DNA of 64,000 nt from Geminicoccaceae bacterium SCSIO 64248 (GTDB lineage Bacteria > Pseudomonadota > Alphaproteobacteria > Geminicoccales > Geminicoccaceae): assembly GCA_029814805.1 (NCBI GenBank), contig CP122395.1:23369-87368 (forward strand), written 5' to 3'. Within the stretch, counting starts at the first letter, position 1. The number at the start of each line of letters is the position of its first letter. A program made the translations under genes and the position numbers. The notes beneath the pieces were generated by a model that did no database searches, was not told where the DNA came from, and worked only from the letters and a program-made list of their open reading frames with translations. This document shows positions 34,618 through 43,691 of this stretch, in pieces.

Positions 34618-35022
34618 TCAAGTTGGCGACAACGCCTCAATGATACGGCATTCGGCAACCGTGCCGCGTCCACACCGCCCGATGATCCCGCGCAGCTCGC
34701 GCCGCAACGCGGCTAGGTCGGCGACCTTTCGCTCCACCTCCGCCAGATGCTCGCGCGCGATCGCGTCGACGGCGTCGCAGTCGCGGTCACGCTGGTCGGC
34801 GAGGTCGAGGAGCGTCCGGACGCGGTCGAGCGTAAACCCAAGGCCGCGCGAGCGGCGGATGAAACTAAGGCGGCCGAGGTGCTCGGCCGCGTAGCGGCGA
34901 TAGTTGCCGGCAGTTCGAGCAGGGGACGGAAGCAGGCCGATCCGTTCGTAATAGCGGATCGTTTCGACATTGGTTTCCGTCGCCTTGGCGAGTTCGCCGA
35001 TCGAGAACGTCGCGACCGTCAT
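34618..35022 (-). CDS. MerR-family Zn/Cd/Pb-responsive regulator
   Basis: 134 residues. N-terminal MerR helix-turn-helix (TFSIGELAKATETNVETIRYYERIGLLPSPART), dimerisation helix, and a metal loop with Cys 82, Cys 117 and Cys 125 (RDCDAV, IGRCGRGTVAECRIIEAL). This Cys pattern is that of ZntR/CadR/PbrR, not of CueR. Start chosen at 35022 (MTVATF); longer frames lie across the promoter. Divergent from the P-type ATPase and expected to activate it by twisting the shared 19-bp-spacer promoter. Confidence 0.85.
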   Translation of the reverse strand: MTVATFSIGELAKATETNVETIRYYERIGLLPSPARTAGNYRRYAAEHLGRLSFIRRSRGLGFTLDRVRTLLDLADQRDRDCDAVDAIAREHLAEVERKVADLAALRRELRGIIGRCGRGTVAECRIIEALSPT

Positions 35023-35026
35023 GGGC

Positions 35027-35057
35027 TTGACCCTGTAGTTGCTACAGGCCCCATATC
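35027..35057 (+). promoter_or_regulatory. MerR-type promoter/operator of the P-type ATPase
   Basis: TTGACC (-35, 35027-35032), a 19-base spacer, then CATATC (-10, 35052-35057). The spacer contains the perfect dyad CCTGTAG-TTG-CTACAGG (35032-35048). Long spacer plus centred dyad is the signature of MerR-activated promoters. Confidence 0.88.
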
Positions 35058-35089
35058 GAGCGTCACGCTCAACCCGTCGAGGTGACAAT

Positions 35090-37405
35090 ATGGCGGCCGT
35101 GGCGAAGGTGGATGCGCCCGAGACGGACACGCTCAGGTTCCGCGTCGAGGGGATGGACTGCAGCGCCTGCGCGCTCAAGATCGAGAACGCGCTCAAGCGC
35201 CTGCCCGGCGCGAGTGAGGTCAACGTCAACTATGGCCTCGAGCGCCTGTCGCTCCGGCTCGACGAGGACCGCACCCCCCGGGCGGCCGTCGAGGCCAAAC
35301 TTCGGGCTCTCGGCTACACGGCCCGGCCGCTAGCTTACGACGACGCTCGCGTTCCTGAAGGGATCCACGGCGAGGATGGCGCGGAACAAGGCTGGTGGCG
35401 TACGCGGAAGGGTCGGCTGGTCTTGGGCATCGGCGCTTTGCTTGGCGTCGCGTTCGGCGCATCGGCCTTCGCGCCGAGCCTCGCGCAGGCGTCCTACGTC
35501 GCGACGACGCTCGTCGGTCTCGTGCCTTTCGGGCGGCGCGCGCTTGCCGGCGCCCGCTCCGGCACGCCGTTCAGCATCGAGACGCTAATGAGCGTGGCGG
35601 CCGTGGGCGCGGTCGCGATCGGGGCCGCCCAGGAGGCGGCGGTCGTCGTCTTCCTGTTCGCCGTCGGGGAGTTCCTGGAATCCGTCGCCGCAGGCCGCGC
35701 TCGTGCCGGTATCGCAGCGCTCGTGCGCCTTCTTCCGCGCGTGGCGCGCGTGGAGGACCGGGACGAGACGGTGCGCGAGGTGCCGGTCGAGCACCTTTCG
35801 GTCGGCGACGTCGTCGTAGTGCGCCCGGGCGACCGCGTCCCTTCGGACGGCGAGGTGCTCGACGGCGACTCCGAGCTGGACGAGGCGCCGGTGACAGGCG
35901 AGTCGGTGCCGGTCGCCAAGGGCGTCGGCGACACGGTCTATGCCGCCAGCGTGAACGCCAGCGGCGTGCTCCGCGTGCGCATCACCCGAACGGCCGCGGA
36001 CAACACGATCGCGCGCATAATCCACCTGGTCGAGGAGGCGCAAGGCTCGAAGGCGCCGACAGCGCGGCTGATCGACCGTTTCAGCGCGTACTACACGCCG
36101 GCCGCGATGGCGGTCGCGGTTCTGATCATGACGGCGCCGCCGGTTCTGTTCGGCGCGGATTGGTACACGTGGATCTATCGCGGGCTGGCGACGCTGCTCA
36201 TCGCCTGCCCCTGCGCCCTCGTGATCTCGACGCCGGCGGCGATCGCCTCCGGCCTCGCGGCGGGTGCGCGCCGTGGTCTCCTGGTCAAAGGCGGTGCCGC
36301 GCTCGAGACGCTGGGTGGCGTGGCGACGGTCGCCTTCGACAAGACAGGCACGCTCACGGTGGGGCAGCCTCGGCTTACGGACGTCGTGGCGGTCGAGGGC
36401 GGCGAGGACGACATCCTCGCCAAAGCAGCGGCCGTCGAGCGTGGATCGAGCCATCCGCTCGGGCTTGCTATCGTCGCGGCCGCCGAGCAGCGCGGCCTCG
36501 CGATACCGAGGACGTTCGGCGGCGGCGTTGCCCTCCCCGGCCGAGCCGTCAAGGCGCGCCTGCGCGAGGGCTTCGTCTCGGTGGGCTCGCCGCGCGACGC
36601 GGCCGAGCGGGGCATTCTGCCCGAAGGGATCTTGGCCCGGCTGGAGGCGCTCGCGGCCGAAGGCAAGACGGCGGTCGTCGTGACGCTCGCCGATCGCGCC
36701 GTCGGTCTGATCGCGCTGCGGGACGAGCCGAGGGAGGACGCCGCGGAGGGTGTTGCGCGACTGAAGGCGCTCGGGGTCCGGGCGGTAATGTTGACTGGTG
36801 ACAACCGACGCGCCGCGGACGGCATCGCCGACGCGCTTGGGCTCGAGGCCAAGGCGGAACTCCTACCGGACGCCAAGCTTGCCGCGATCGGGGAGCTCAG
36901 AGCCGCCGGTCCCGTCGCCATGGTCGGCGATGGCATCAACGACGCACCCGCCCTCGCCGCCGCCTCGGTCGGTGTCGCCATGGGCGGCGGCACGGACGTG
37001 GCGCTCGAGACCGCCGACGCGGCGCTTCTCAGGAACCGCGTGGTCGGCATCGCCGAGCTGGTCGAGCTGTCGCGCGCGACTCTTTTGAACATCCGGCAGA
37101 ACGTCGTGATCGCGCTCGGGCTGAAGGGCGTGTTCCTGGCAACGACACTGGTCGGCACGACCTCGCTCTGGATGGCGATCCTGGCTGACACGGGTGCCAC
37201 GGTGCTGGTCACGATGAACGCGCTCAGGCTGCTGCGCTTTCGCCCCCAGGCGACCGAAGACCTCGGGGCGGCCGCGGCTTCTCCGGGTGCCGCGCATTAC
37301 ACGCCGAATCAGGATCCGGCCGGCTTGAGGGCGCATCAGAGGTCGGCGGATCCGCGATCCGTGACCGCAAGCGCAGCTCGTGCGCAACCATCACACAGGA
37401 GATGA
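35090..37405 (+). CDS. Zn/Cd/Pb-exporting P-type ATPase (ZntA/CadA type)
   Basis: 771 residues. One N-terminal HMA domain with GMDCSACA (Cys 24, Cys 27), membrane helices, the transmembrane metal site CPC (about 373), phosphorylation motif DKTGT (about 417), SSHPLG, and hinge GDGINDAPA (about 612). Pumps soft divalent metals out of the cytoplasm. GAGGTGA precedes ATG 35090. The C-terminal 45 residues (RFRPQATEDLGAAAAS...SHRR) are a hydrophilic extension with no homology seen. First gene of a long rightward run. Confidence 0.92.
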   Translation: MAAVAKVDAPETDTLRFRVEGMDCSACALKIENALKRLPGASEVNVNYGLERLSLRLDEDRTPRAAVEAKLRALGYTARPLAYDDARVPEGIHGEDGAEQGWWRTRKGRLVLGIGALLGVAFGASAFAPSLAQASYVATTLVGLVPFGRRALAGARSGTPFSIETLMSVAAVGAVAIGAAQEAAVVVFLFAVGEFLESVAAGRARAGIAALVRLLPRVARVEDRDETVREVPVEHLSVGDVVVVRPGDRVPSDGEVLDGDSELDEAPVTGESVPVAKGVGDTVYAASVNASGVLRVRITRTAADNTIARIIHLVEEAQGSKAPTARLIDRFSAYYTPAAMAVAVLIMTAPPVLFGADWYTWIYRGLATLLIACPCALVISTPAAIASGLAAGARRGLLVKGGAALETLGGVATVAFDKTGTLTVGQPRLTDVVAVEGGEDDILAKAAAVERGSSHPLGLAIVAAAEQRGLAIPRTFGGGVALPGRAVKARLREGFVSVGSPRDAAERGILPEGILARLEALAAEGKTAVVVTLADRAVGLIALRDEPREDAAEGVARLKALGVRAVMLTGDNRRAADGIADALGLEAKAELLPDAKLAAIGELRAAGPVAMVGDGINDAPALAAASVGVAMGGGTDVALETADAALLRNRVVGIAELVELSRATLLNIRQNVVIALGLKGVFLATTLVGTTSLWMAILADTGATVLVTMNALRLLRFRPQATEDLGAAAASPGAAHYTPNQDPAGLRAHQRSADPRSVTASAARAQPSHRR

Positions 37406-37407
37406 GC

Positions 37408-38043
37408 ATGGCATTGCAACTCGGCGACCCCGCGCCCGACTTCGAGGCGGAAACCACCGACGGGCGCATCCGCTTCCACGACTGGATCGGCGACGATTGG
37501 GCGGTGCTGTTCTCGCACCCGCGCGACTTCACTCCTGTGTGCACGACCGAGCTCGGCGCGGTCGCCAGGCTTAAGTCAGAGTTCGATCGACGCGGCGTCA
37601 AGGTCGCCGGCATCAGCGTCGACCCGATCGAGGAGCACCGCGCCTGGGCCGGCGACATCGAGGAGACGCAGGGACACGCTCTCAACTTTCCCCTGATCGC
37701 CGACCCGGACCGGACGATCGCCGACCTGTACGGCATGATCCACCCGAACGCGGACGAGACGTCTACCGTGCGCTCGGTCTTCGTGGTCGGCCCGGATAAG
37801 CGGATCAAGCTCAGCCTGACCTACCCGCAGAGCACCGGGAGAAACTTCGACGAAATCCTGCGCGCGATCGACTCCCTGCAGCTCACGGCCCGTTACGCGG
37901 TGGCGACGCCCGCGGACTGGTCGCAGGGCGATGACGTCATCATTTTACCGTCTATCCCGGACGCCGAGGCGCGGGAACGGTTCCCGGGCGGCTGGCGCGC
38001 GCTGAAGCCGTATCTTCGGCTAACGTCGCAGCCGAAGGCGTGA
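37408..38043 (+). CDS. 1-Cys peroxiredoxin (Prx6 group)
   Basis: 211 residues, ALQLGDPAPDFEAETTDG..FSHPRDFTPVCTTELG with peroxidatic Cys 45 in PVCTTE, and the long C-terminal domain (TPADWSQGDDVIILPSI...RFPGGWRALKPYLR) of the Prx6 group. Reduces peroxides. The ATG at 37408 is better placed after AGGAG than the ATG at 37402, which overlaps the ATPase stop. Translationally coupled to the metal pump. Confidence 0.92.
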   Translation: MALQLGDPAPDFEAETTDGRIRFHDWIGDDWAVLFSHPRDFTPVCTTELGAVARLKSEFDRRGVKVAGISVDPIEEHRAWAGDIEETQGHALNFPLIADPDRTIADLYGMIHPNADETSTVRSVFVVGPDKRIKLSLTYPQSTGRNFDEILRAIDSLQLTARYAVATPADWSQGDDVIILPSIPDAEARERFPGGWRALKPYLRLTSQPKA

Positions 38044-38053
38044 CCCGTCGATC

Positions 38054-38947
38054 ATGAGTACGAAACAAATGCGGCCTGAAGCCGCCCCCAGAGTTCACGC
38101 CTTTTACGACGGGCGTAGCGCGGCGCTCACCTACGTAGTCTACGGAGACCAGGGCGGCGCCTGCGCCGTGATCGACCCGGTGCTCGACTACGACCCGAAC
38201 ACGGGTCGCATTGACGCGGTGACAATTGATAACGTGCTGCGCTTCGTGGAAACCAACGACTTCAGAGTCGAGTGGATTCTCGAAACCCACATCCACCACG
38301 ATCATCTATCCGGCGCGGCGGCTTTGAAAGAGCGGGTTGGCGGCTCTCTTGGCATCGGCGAGCATTACGTTGCGGTGGCCGACATCGTCCGTGACGTCTA
38401 CAACCTGCCATGCGATCCCGGCGAGGGGGCGTTCGACCGCCTCTTTCGCGACGGCGAGGCGTTCCCCGTCGGCAACTTCACAGCGGCCGTGCTCCACACG
38501 CCAGGACACACCGCAGAATCGGTCAGCTACCGGATCGGTGATGCTGTCTTCATCGGCGATGTGCTGTTCATGCCGGATTCGGGCTGTGGCCGCTGCGACT
38601 TCCGCGGCGGCAACGCCCATGCGCTCCATCGTTCGATCCGCCGGCTGATGGCGCTGTCGCCTTCGACGCGCATTTTTGTCGGCCACGACTACCGCCCAGG
38701 CGGCCGCGCGGTAGCCTGGGAAACGACGGTCCTGGATCAGAAGGCCGGCAACACGTTTGCCTGTGCCGACGTCACCGAGAAGGAGTTCGTCCTCCGGCGC
38801 ATGGAGCGGGACAACGGGCTAGACGCGCCGGCGCTGCTCCTGCCTTCGCTCCAGGTCAACATCCGCGGCGGGCGGCTGCCGCCGCCGGAGGCGAATGGCG
38901 CCATTTATCTGAAAACGCCGATCAATCTTCCCCCCGGCTCGCTTTAG
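38054..38947 (+). CDS. Metallo-beta-lactamase-fold persulfide dioxygenase-like protein
   Basis: 297 residues. It has the motif THIHHDHLSGA (HxHxDH) followed by HTPGHTAESVSYRIGD, GDVLFMPDSGCGRCDFRGGNA and FVGHDYRPGGR, the pattern of ETHE1/Blh-type glyoxalase II relatives with a mononuclear iron site. ETHE1-like enzymes oxidise glutathione persulfide to sulfite. No rhodanese domain is attached. In this operon it probably handles sulfane sulfur produced under metal or redox stress (inference). Confidence 0.85.
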   Translation: MSTKQMRPEAAPRVHAFYDGRSAALTYVVYGDQGGACAVIDPVLDYDPNTGRIDAVTIDNVLRFVETNDFRVEWILETHIHHDHLSGAAALKERVGGSLGIGEHYVAVADIVRDVYNLPCDPGEGAFDRLFRDGEAFPVGNFTAAVLHTPGHTAESVSYRIGDAVFIGDVLFMPDSGCGRCDFRGGNAHALHRSIRRLMALSPSTRIFVGHDYRPGGRAVAWETTVLDQKAGNTFACADVTEKEFVLRRMERDNGLDAPALLLPSLQVNIRGGRLPPPEANGAIYLKTPINLPPGSL

Positions 38948-38987
38948 TCGTCGTTCCGGGTGTGTCCAGAGGAAGGCGCAACAGGCG

Positions 38988-39704
38988 ATGAGGAAAGCTT
39001 TCGTTACCACGGGCGTCGTCGCGCTGGCGATGCTGGCTGGCGGAGCGTTCGTGATCGGGTGGGAGCGGCCCCCGGCGGAGCCCGAAAAACCGACCGGGAC
39101 GGCTGCGACCACCGCGCTGCCGTCCACCACGGACGTTCCCGTCGCGCCTGGGGAGATGATCCTGGGCGACCCCGACGCGCCGGTCACGATCGTCGAGTAT
39201 GCTTCGCTCACCTGCGACCATTGCGGCGCCTTCCACCGTGAGACGCTGCCACGGCTGAAGGCGGAGTGGCTCGACACCGGCCGGGCGCGGCTCGTCTATC
39301 GAGACTTCCCGTTGAACGCGCCGGCGCTGACGGCGTCCATGGTCGCCCGTTGCGCGGCGGCCGACGCCGTGGCCACCAGCGGGGCCGAGGCCGGCCGGAA
39401 GCGCTACTTCGCCTTCGTGAGCGCCTTCTTCCAGACGCAGGAGAGCTGGTCGCACGCGTCGGACCCGGTCGCAGCCTTGGTGCGCGTCGCCAAACTCGGC
39501 GGCCTGGGCGAGGAGCGCTTCCGCGCGTGCATGGGCGACAAGGCGGTCGAGGATGCCGTGCTCACCTCCCGCCTCGACGGCGAGAGATACGGCATAGCGT
39601 CCACGCCGACCTTCTTCATCAATGGCCAGAAGCTCGAGGGCACCCAACCCTACGCTGAATTCGAGACATTGCTCAACGCGGTGGCGTCCGGGGCCGACGG
39701 GTGA
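38988..39704 (+). CDS. DsbA-family thiol:disulfide oxidoreductase
   Basis: 238 residues with an N-terminal membrane anchor or signal (VVALAMLAGGAFVIGW), a 35-residue linker, then a thioredoxin/DsbA fold with active site TCDHCGAFH and the cis-Pro loop IASTPTFFINGQ. Periplasmic. Stop overlaps the next gene's GTG. With the TlpA-like and CcdA proteins it forms a complete electron path from the cytoplasmic membrane to periplasmic disulfides. Confidence 0.88.
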   Translation: MRKAFVTTGVVALAMLAGGAFVIGWERPPAEPEKPTGTAATTALPSTTDVPVAPGEMILGDPDAPVTIVEYASLTCDHCGAFHRETLPRLKAEWLDTGRARLVYRDFPLNAPALTASMVARCAAADAVATSGAEAGRKRYFAFVSAFFQTQESWSHASDPVAALVRVAKLGGLGEERFRACMGDKAVEDAVLTSRLDGERYGIASTPTFFINGQKLEGTQPYAEFETLLNAVASGADG

Positions 39705-40348
39705 GGCCGGCGGGCGCAATCCGGCTGGCGGTGGCGGGCCTCGCGGCGACGCTCGCCGCCGTGCCTTGGATAATTGCCGTCTTCCTGGCGCCTGCCGACG
39801 TCGCGCCCGGTCCCAGGCCGGCGGGGTCTGTCGGGCCGTCGCCGGCTGCGACGCCGCCCGCGCCTGGCCTCACGATGCTGGCCGAACCGCGTCCGCTGAC
39901 ACCCATAGGCTTCGAGGACGGCTCGGGCCACCCCCTGGACCTCACGGCGTTCCGCGGCAGGGTGGTCCTTCTCAATCTTTGGGCCACGTGGTGCGCGCCG
40001 TGCCGTACGGAGATGCCGGCGCTGGATCGTCTGGAGGCCTGGGTGGGCGGCGCTGATTTCGAGGTCATCGCGCTGTCCATTGACCGGGGCGGGGCCGACA
40101 CGGTGCAGAACTTCTATCGCGAGGTCGGAGTGACCCGCCTCGGAACTTATGTCGATCCCTCCGGCGACGTGGTCGCCGCCCTGGGCGCGGCCGGGTTGCC
40201 GACGACCCTGGTGATCGACCGCGGCGGACGGGAACTCGGGCGGGTGATCGGCCCGGCCGAGTGGGACTCGCCGGAGTGGACAGCGCGCGTCACGACCCTA
40301 ATCCGCACCGGACGGCTCGACGGACGGCGGAACGGCGGCGATGCTTGA
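39701..40348 (+). CDS. TlpA/ResA-like thioredoxin
   Basis: 215 residues from a GTG (coupled, GTGA). One N-terminal membrane helix (IRLAVAGLAATLAAVPWIIAVFLA), a Pro-rich linker, then a thioredoxin fold with WATWCAPCRTEMPAL (CAPC) and LGAAGLPTTLVIDRGG. Membrane-tethered periplasmic reductase, probably reduced by the adjacent CcdA; in other bacteria such proteins serve cytochrome c or copper-protein maturation. Overlaps ccdA by 8 bases. Confidence 0.88.
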   Translation: MRPAGAIRLAVAGLAATLAAVPWIIAVFLAPADVAPGPRPAGSVGPSPAATPPAPGLTMLAEPRPLTPIGFEDGSGHPLDLTAFRGRVVLLNLWATWCAPCRTEMPALDRLEAWVGGADFEVIALSIDRGGADTVQNFYREVGVTRLGTYVDPSGDVVAALGAAGLPTTLVIDRGGRELGRVIGPAEWDSPEWTARVTTLIRTGRLDGRRNGGDA

Positions 40349-41075
40349 GGTTTCCGGGATCGGGCTCATCACGGCCTTCCTCGCCGGGGCCGTGTCGTTC
40401 CTGTCGCCGTGCGTGCTGCCGCTCGTGCCCGGCTACGTCTCCTACGTCGCCGGCCGCTCGGTTAGCGATTCGTCCGGCGACGCCGGCGGCGCGCTCCGCA
40501 CGCTCGGCCTGAGCCTGTGCTTCGTCGTCGGGTTCTCGACCGTTTTCGTCCTGCTCGGCGCCGGCGCGAACGCGCTGGGCGACGTGCTGCGAGCCTACCG
40601 TTACGAGGCGAACCTCATCGGCGGGACGGTCGTCGTAGCGTTCGGCCTGTTCACCGCCGGGGTCCTGCGCCCGGTCTGGCTCGAACGCGACGTCCGCTGG
40701 CGGGGGATTTCCGAGGGCGGCGGGCCGGCCGCAGCATACCTCCTCGGGATCGCTTTCGCCTTCGGCTGGACGCCGTGCATCGGGCCGGTCCTGGGCGCCA
40801 TCCTCACCGTGACGGCGACCGGAAACGCCGGCGCGAACGGCGTCGCGCTGCTGGCCGTCTACTCGCTCGGCCTCGGGGTGCCGTTCGTCTTGGCGGCGGT
40901 CTGCTTCGGCGGCTTCGTAGCGCGGCTTCGGACGATGCGGCGGCTCGGCCGAACGCTGCAGGCCGCCGCCGGCGTCGTGATGATGCTGATGGGCCTCGCC
41001 ATGATCACCGGCCGCCTGAGCGACTTGGCGATCTGGTTCCTGGAGACGTTCCCGGCGCTCGGACGCATCGGATGA
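40341..41075 (+). CDS. ccdA: CcdA-type thiol transporter
   Basis: 244 residues, six membrane helices, with the paired Cys motifs FLSPCVLPLVPGYVSYV (first helix) and FGWTPCIGPVLGAIL (fourth helix) diagnostic of CcdA. Moves reducing equivalents across the membrane to the TlpA-like protein. Overlaps both neighbours (8 and 4 bases). Confidence 0.92.
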   Translation: MLEVSGIGLITAFLAGAVSFLSPCVLPLVPGYVSYVAGRSVSDSSGDAGGALRTLGLSLCFVVGFSTVFVLLGAGANALGDVLRAYRYEANLIGGTVVVAFGLFTAGVLRPVWLERDVRWRGISEGGGPAAAYLLGIAFAFGWTPCIGPVLGAILTVTATGNAGANGVALLAVYSLGLGVPFVLAAVCFGGFVARLRTMRRLGRTLQAAAGVVMMLMGLAMITGRLSDLAIWFLETFPALGRIG

Positions 41076-42673
41076 CGCGCGCCGCGGCCCTCATGGCGAC
41101 GGCCCCGCGCCTCGCGTCGACGAGCCGCTCGGCCGCAGGCCTTGCGGCCGCCGGATGCGGCGCCCTGGCGGCGCTCGCTTTGGCTCCGTATCATTGGCTG
41201 CCGTTTCTGTTCGTCGCCTTCGCCGGCCTGCTCGCGCTTCTGCAGCGCGCGCCCGGCTGGCGCGGCGCCGCGCTGATCGGGTGGCTGTTCGGCCTCGGCC
41301 ACTTCCTCGCGGGTTTGTCCTGGATCGCCGAGAGCTTCTACGTCGACGCCGAGCGGTTCGGCGCCCTGGCGATCCCGGCGGTCCTCGGGCTGAGCGCGTT
41401 GCTGGCGCTTTTCCCGGCCGCGGCTTGCGGCGCCGCGAAGGCCCTCAGCGGCGGCGGGTGGCGCCTCCTCGCGGCGCTCGCGGCGTGCTGGGGCGCGGCC
41501 GAGTGGCTGCGCGGCCACACACTGACCGGCTTTCCCTGGAACCTTATCGGCTACGTTTGGGGCGTCTCGGACGCGACGCTCCAGGCCGCGTCGGTCGTCG
41601 GCATCTACGGCCTCGGGTCCGTCACCGTCGCCCTCGCCGCGGCGCCGGCGATCGTGGGGCGCGGCCGGCCCGGCCCGCGCCGTCTTCGGCCGTTGGCCTT
41701 CTCGGCGCTCGGCGTGCTTCTGCTATGGGGTTTCGGCGCGGCCCGCCTCGCCGGCGCGCCCGCTGCGCAGGGCGACGCCGTGCCCGGCGTGCGGCTGCGC
41801 TTGGTGCAGGCGAGTATTCCGCAGGCGGCGAAGTGGGACCCGGCGGAGCGCCGCCGCATCCTGAAACGGTACCTCGAACTCAGCGCCGCGCCTGCCGCCG
41901 CGCCGCCCACCCATGTCGTCTGGCCGGAAACCGCGGTGCCCTATCGTCTCGCCGAGGCGCCAGAGGTCCGTCGCGCGCTCGCGGCGGTCGTGCCGCCCGG
42001 CGGCGCCCTGCTGACCGGGTCGGTGCGTCGGGCTCCTGCTTCCGAGCCGCCCGCCTATCTGAACAGCCTTCTAGCGGTCGACGAGACGGGCACGGTCGTC
42101 GCCGCCTATGACAAGGTTCGCCTCGTGCCCTTCGGCGAATACGTGCCGTTCCGTGGACTGCTGCCCCTCAAGAAGCTGACGGACGGTACGACAGACTTCC
42201 GGCCGGGAATTGGTCGGACGACGCTCGACCGCGTGCCGGGCCTTCCGCCGGCGGGGCCGATGATCTGCTACGAGGTGATCTTCTCCGGCGACACCTGGGT
42301 GGGCGATCGGCCGCGCTGGCTGGTGAACGTCACCAATGACGCCTGGTTCGGCGCGTCGTCCGGCCCGTACCAGCATTTCCTGGCCGCGCGCGTGCGGGCG
42401 GTCGAGGAGGGCCTGCCACTGGTTCGCGCGGCGAACACGGGGATATCGGCCGTCATCGACGCCCACGGCCGCGTCCGCGCGTCGCTCCCGCTGAACGCGT
42501 CCGGCGTCGTCGACGCGCCACTCCCACGGGCGCTCGCCGGCGGCACCGTTTACGCGTCTCTCGGGGAGTTACCGCTGCTCCTGCTGGTGCTCGGAGGTCT
42601 GGCAGCGGCGGTCATCGGACGGCGAGGAGCCCGAGCCCCGCGGGCCGCAATCCCTTGGAAAAGGAAGGCTTGA
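41072..42673 (+). CDS. lnt: Apolipoprotein N-acyltransferase
   Basis: 533 residues. N-terminal membrane bundle (GCGALAALALAPYHWLPFLFVAFAGLLALLQ...), then a nitrilase-fold catalytic domain with the complete triad: Glu in VVWPETAVPY (about 287), Lys in YDKVRLVPFGEYVPF (about 347) and Cys in MICYEVIFSG (about 400). It adds the third acyl chain to lipoproteins. An extra Lnt on a plasmid inside a metal operon is unusual. It may serve the lipoproteins encoded in the same island or act as a spare. ATG 41072 overlaps the ccdA stop. Confidence 0.9.
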   Translation: MTRAAALMATAPRLASTSRSAAGLAAAGCGALAALALAPYHWLPFLFVAFAGLLALLQRAPGWRGAALIGWLFGLGHFLAGLSWIAESFYVDAERFGALAIPAVLGLSALLALFPAAACGAAKALSGGGWRLLAALAACWGAAEWLRGHTLTGFPWNLIGYVWGVSDATLQAASVVGIYGLGSVTVALAAAPAIVGRGRPGPRRLRPLAFSALGVLLLWGFGAARLAGAPAAQGDAVPGVRLRLVQASIPQAAKWDPAERRRILKRYLELSAAPAAAPPTHVVWPETAVPYRLAEAPEVRRALAAVVPPGGALLTGSVRRAPASEPPAYLNSLLAVDETGTVVAAYDKVRLVPFGEYVPFRGLLPLKKLTDGTTDFRPGIGRTTLDRVPGLPPAGPMICYEVIFSGDTWVGDRPRWLVNVTNDAWFGASSGPYQHFLAARVRAVEEGLPLVRAANTGISAVIDAHGRVRASLPLNASGVVDAPLPRALAGGTVYASLGELPLLLLVLGGLAAAVIGRRGARAPRAAIPWKRKA

Positions 42674-42678
42674 ACATC

Positions 42679-43691
42679 GTGTCCGGAGAACCGCGTCCCG
42701 GCCATTATCACGGCGGCGGTGATCGTCGTCACGGCCATAGCCACGGCGACGGGGGGGCCTGTCCGACGCCCGCCTCGTTTGGGCAGTAGCGGTCAACGTC
42801 GGCCTTACCGTCGCCCAGGTCGTCGGCGGCGCCCTCTCCGGCAGCCTCGCACTGGTCGCCGACGCGCTGCACAATCTGAGCGACGCCGCCTCGCTCGGCA
42901 TCGCTCTGTTCGCCCGCAGGATCTCACGCCGCCCGGCCGACGAGCGCATGACCTTCGGCTACGCCCGCGCCGAGGTCGTCGCCGCGCTGATCAACCTCAC
43001 CACGCTGATCGTCATCGGCCTGTACCTGGTCTACGAGGCGGTCGTCCGCTTCTTCGCGCCCGAGCCGGTCGCCGGCTGGACCGTGGTGATCATCGCCGCG
43101 ATCGCGCTCGTGGTCGACCTGGCCACGGCGGCGCTCACCTACGCCATGAGCCGGGAGAGCCTGAACATCCGCGCCGCCTTCCTGCACAACGTGGCGGACG
43201 CGCTCGGCTCGGTCGCGGTCATCGTCGTCGGCACGCTGATCATCCTCTTCGGCTGGACGGTCGTCGACCCGATCGCGACCCTTATGATCGCGGGTTACGT
43301 CCTCTACCAGGGCTTCACGGAAATCGGCCGCAGCGTCCGTATCCTCATGAGTGGCGCGCCGCCCGACCTAGACGTCAACGAGGTCGCGGACGCCCTCGCC
43401 GGCGTCGAAGGAGTCCGATCGGCGCACCACCTGCACGCCTGGGAGCTCGACGAGCGGCGACGCTCGCTCGAGGCGCACGTGGTCATCGACCGGGCCGACG
43501 CCGGCCGCATGGAGGAGATCAAGGGCGCTGCCAAACGGCTTCTCGACGAACGCTTCAACGTCGGCCACTCGACCCTGGAGATCGAGTTCGCCGGCGCCGC
43601 GGCTTCGTGTGCCGAGAGCGAGGCGGTGGTCTCCCACGAGGAGCCGCGGCCGAACGCAGCCTTTGCGCCAAGAAAGGAGCACGGATCGTGA
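42679..43691 (+). CDS. CDF cation efflux protein, frameshifted at a G7 tract
   Basis: A GTG at 42679 starts a His-rich N-terminus (GHYHGGGDRRHGHSHGDGG) as in CzcD/ZitB. At 42751-42757 a run of seven G ends this frame. The rest of the protein (LSDARLVWAVAVNVGLTVAQ.., ADALHNLSDAASLGIALFARR, AAFLHNVADALGSV, both H-D metal pairs intact) continues in the -1 frame. One more G would restore a normal 338-residue exporter. So this is a frameshift mutation, a homopolymer sequencing error or slippage-dependent expression. The ATG at 42948 is internal to helix 3. The C-terminal domain is complete. Overlaps the next gene by 4 bases. Confidence 0.8.

Noticed and set aside
42948..43691. Annotating the CDF exporter from ATG 42948
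   Set aside because: This ATG lies after the second membrane helix; the upstream helices and first H-D metal site are intact in the same frame back to the G7 tract, so the gene starts earlier and is frameshifted.
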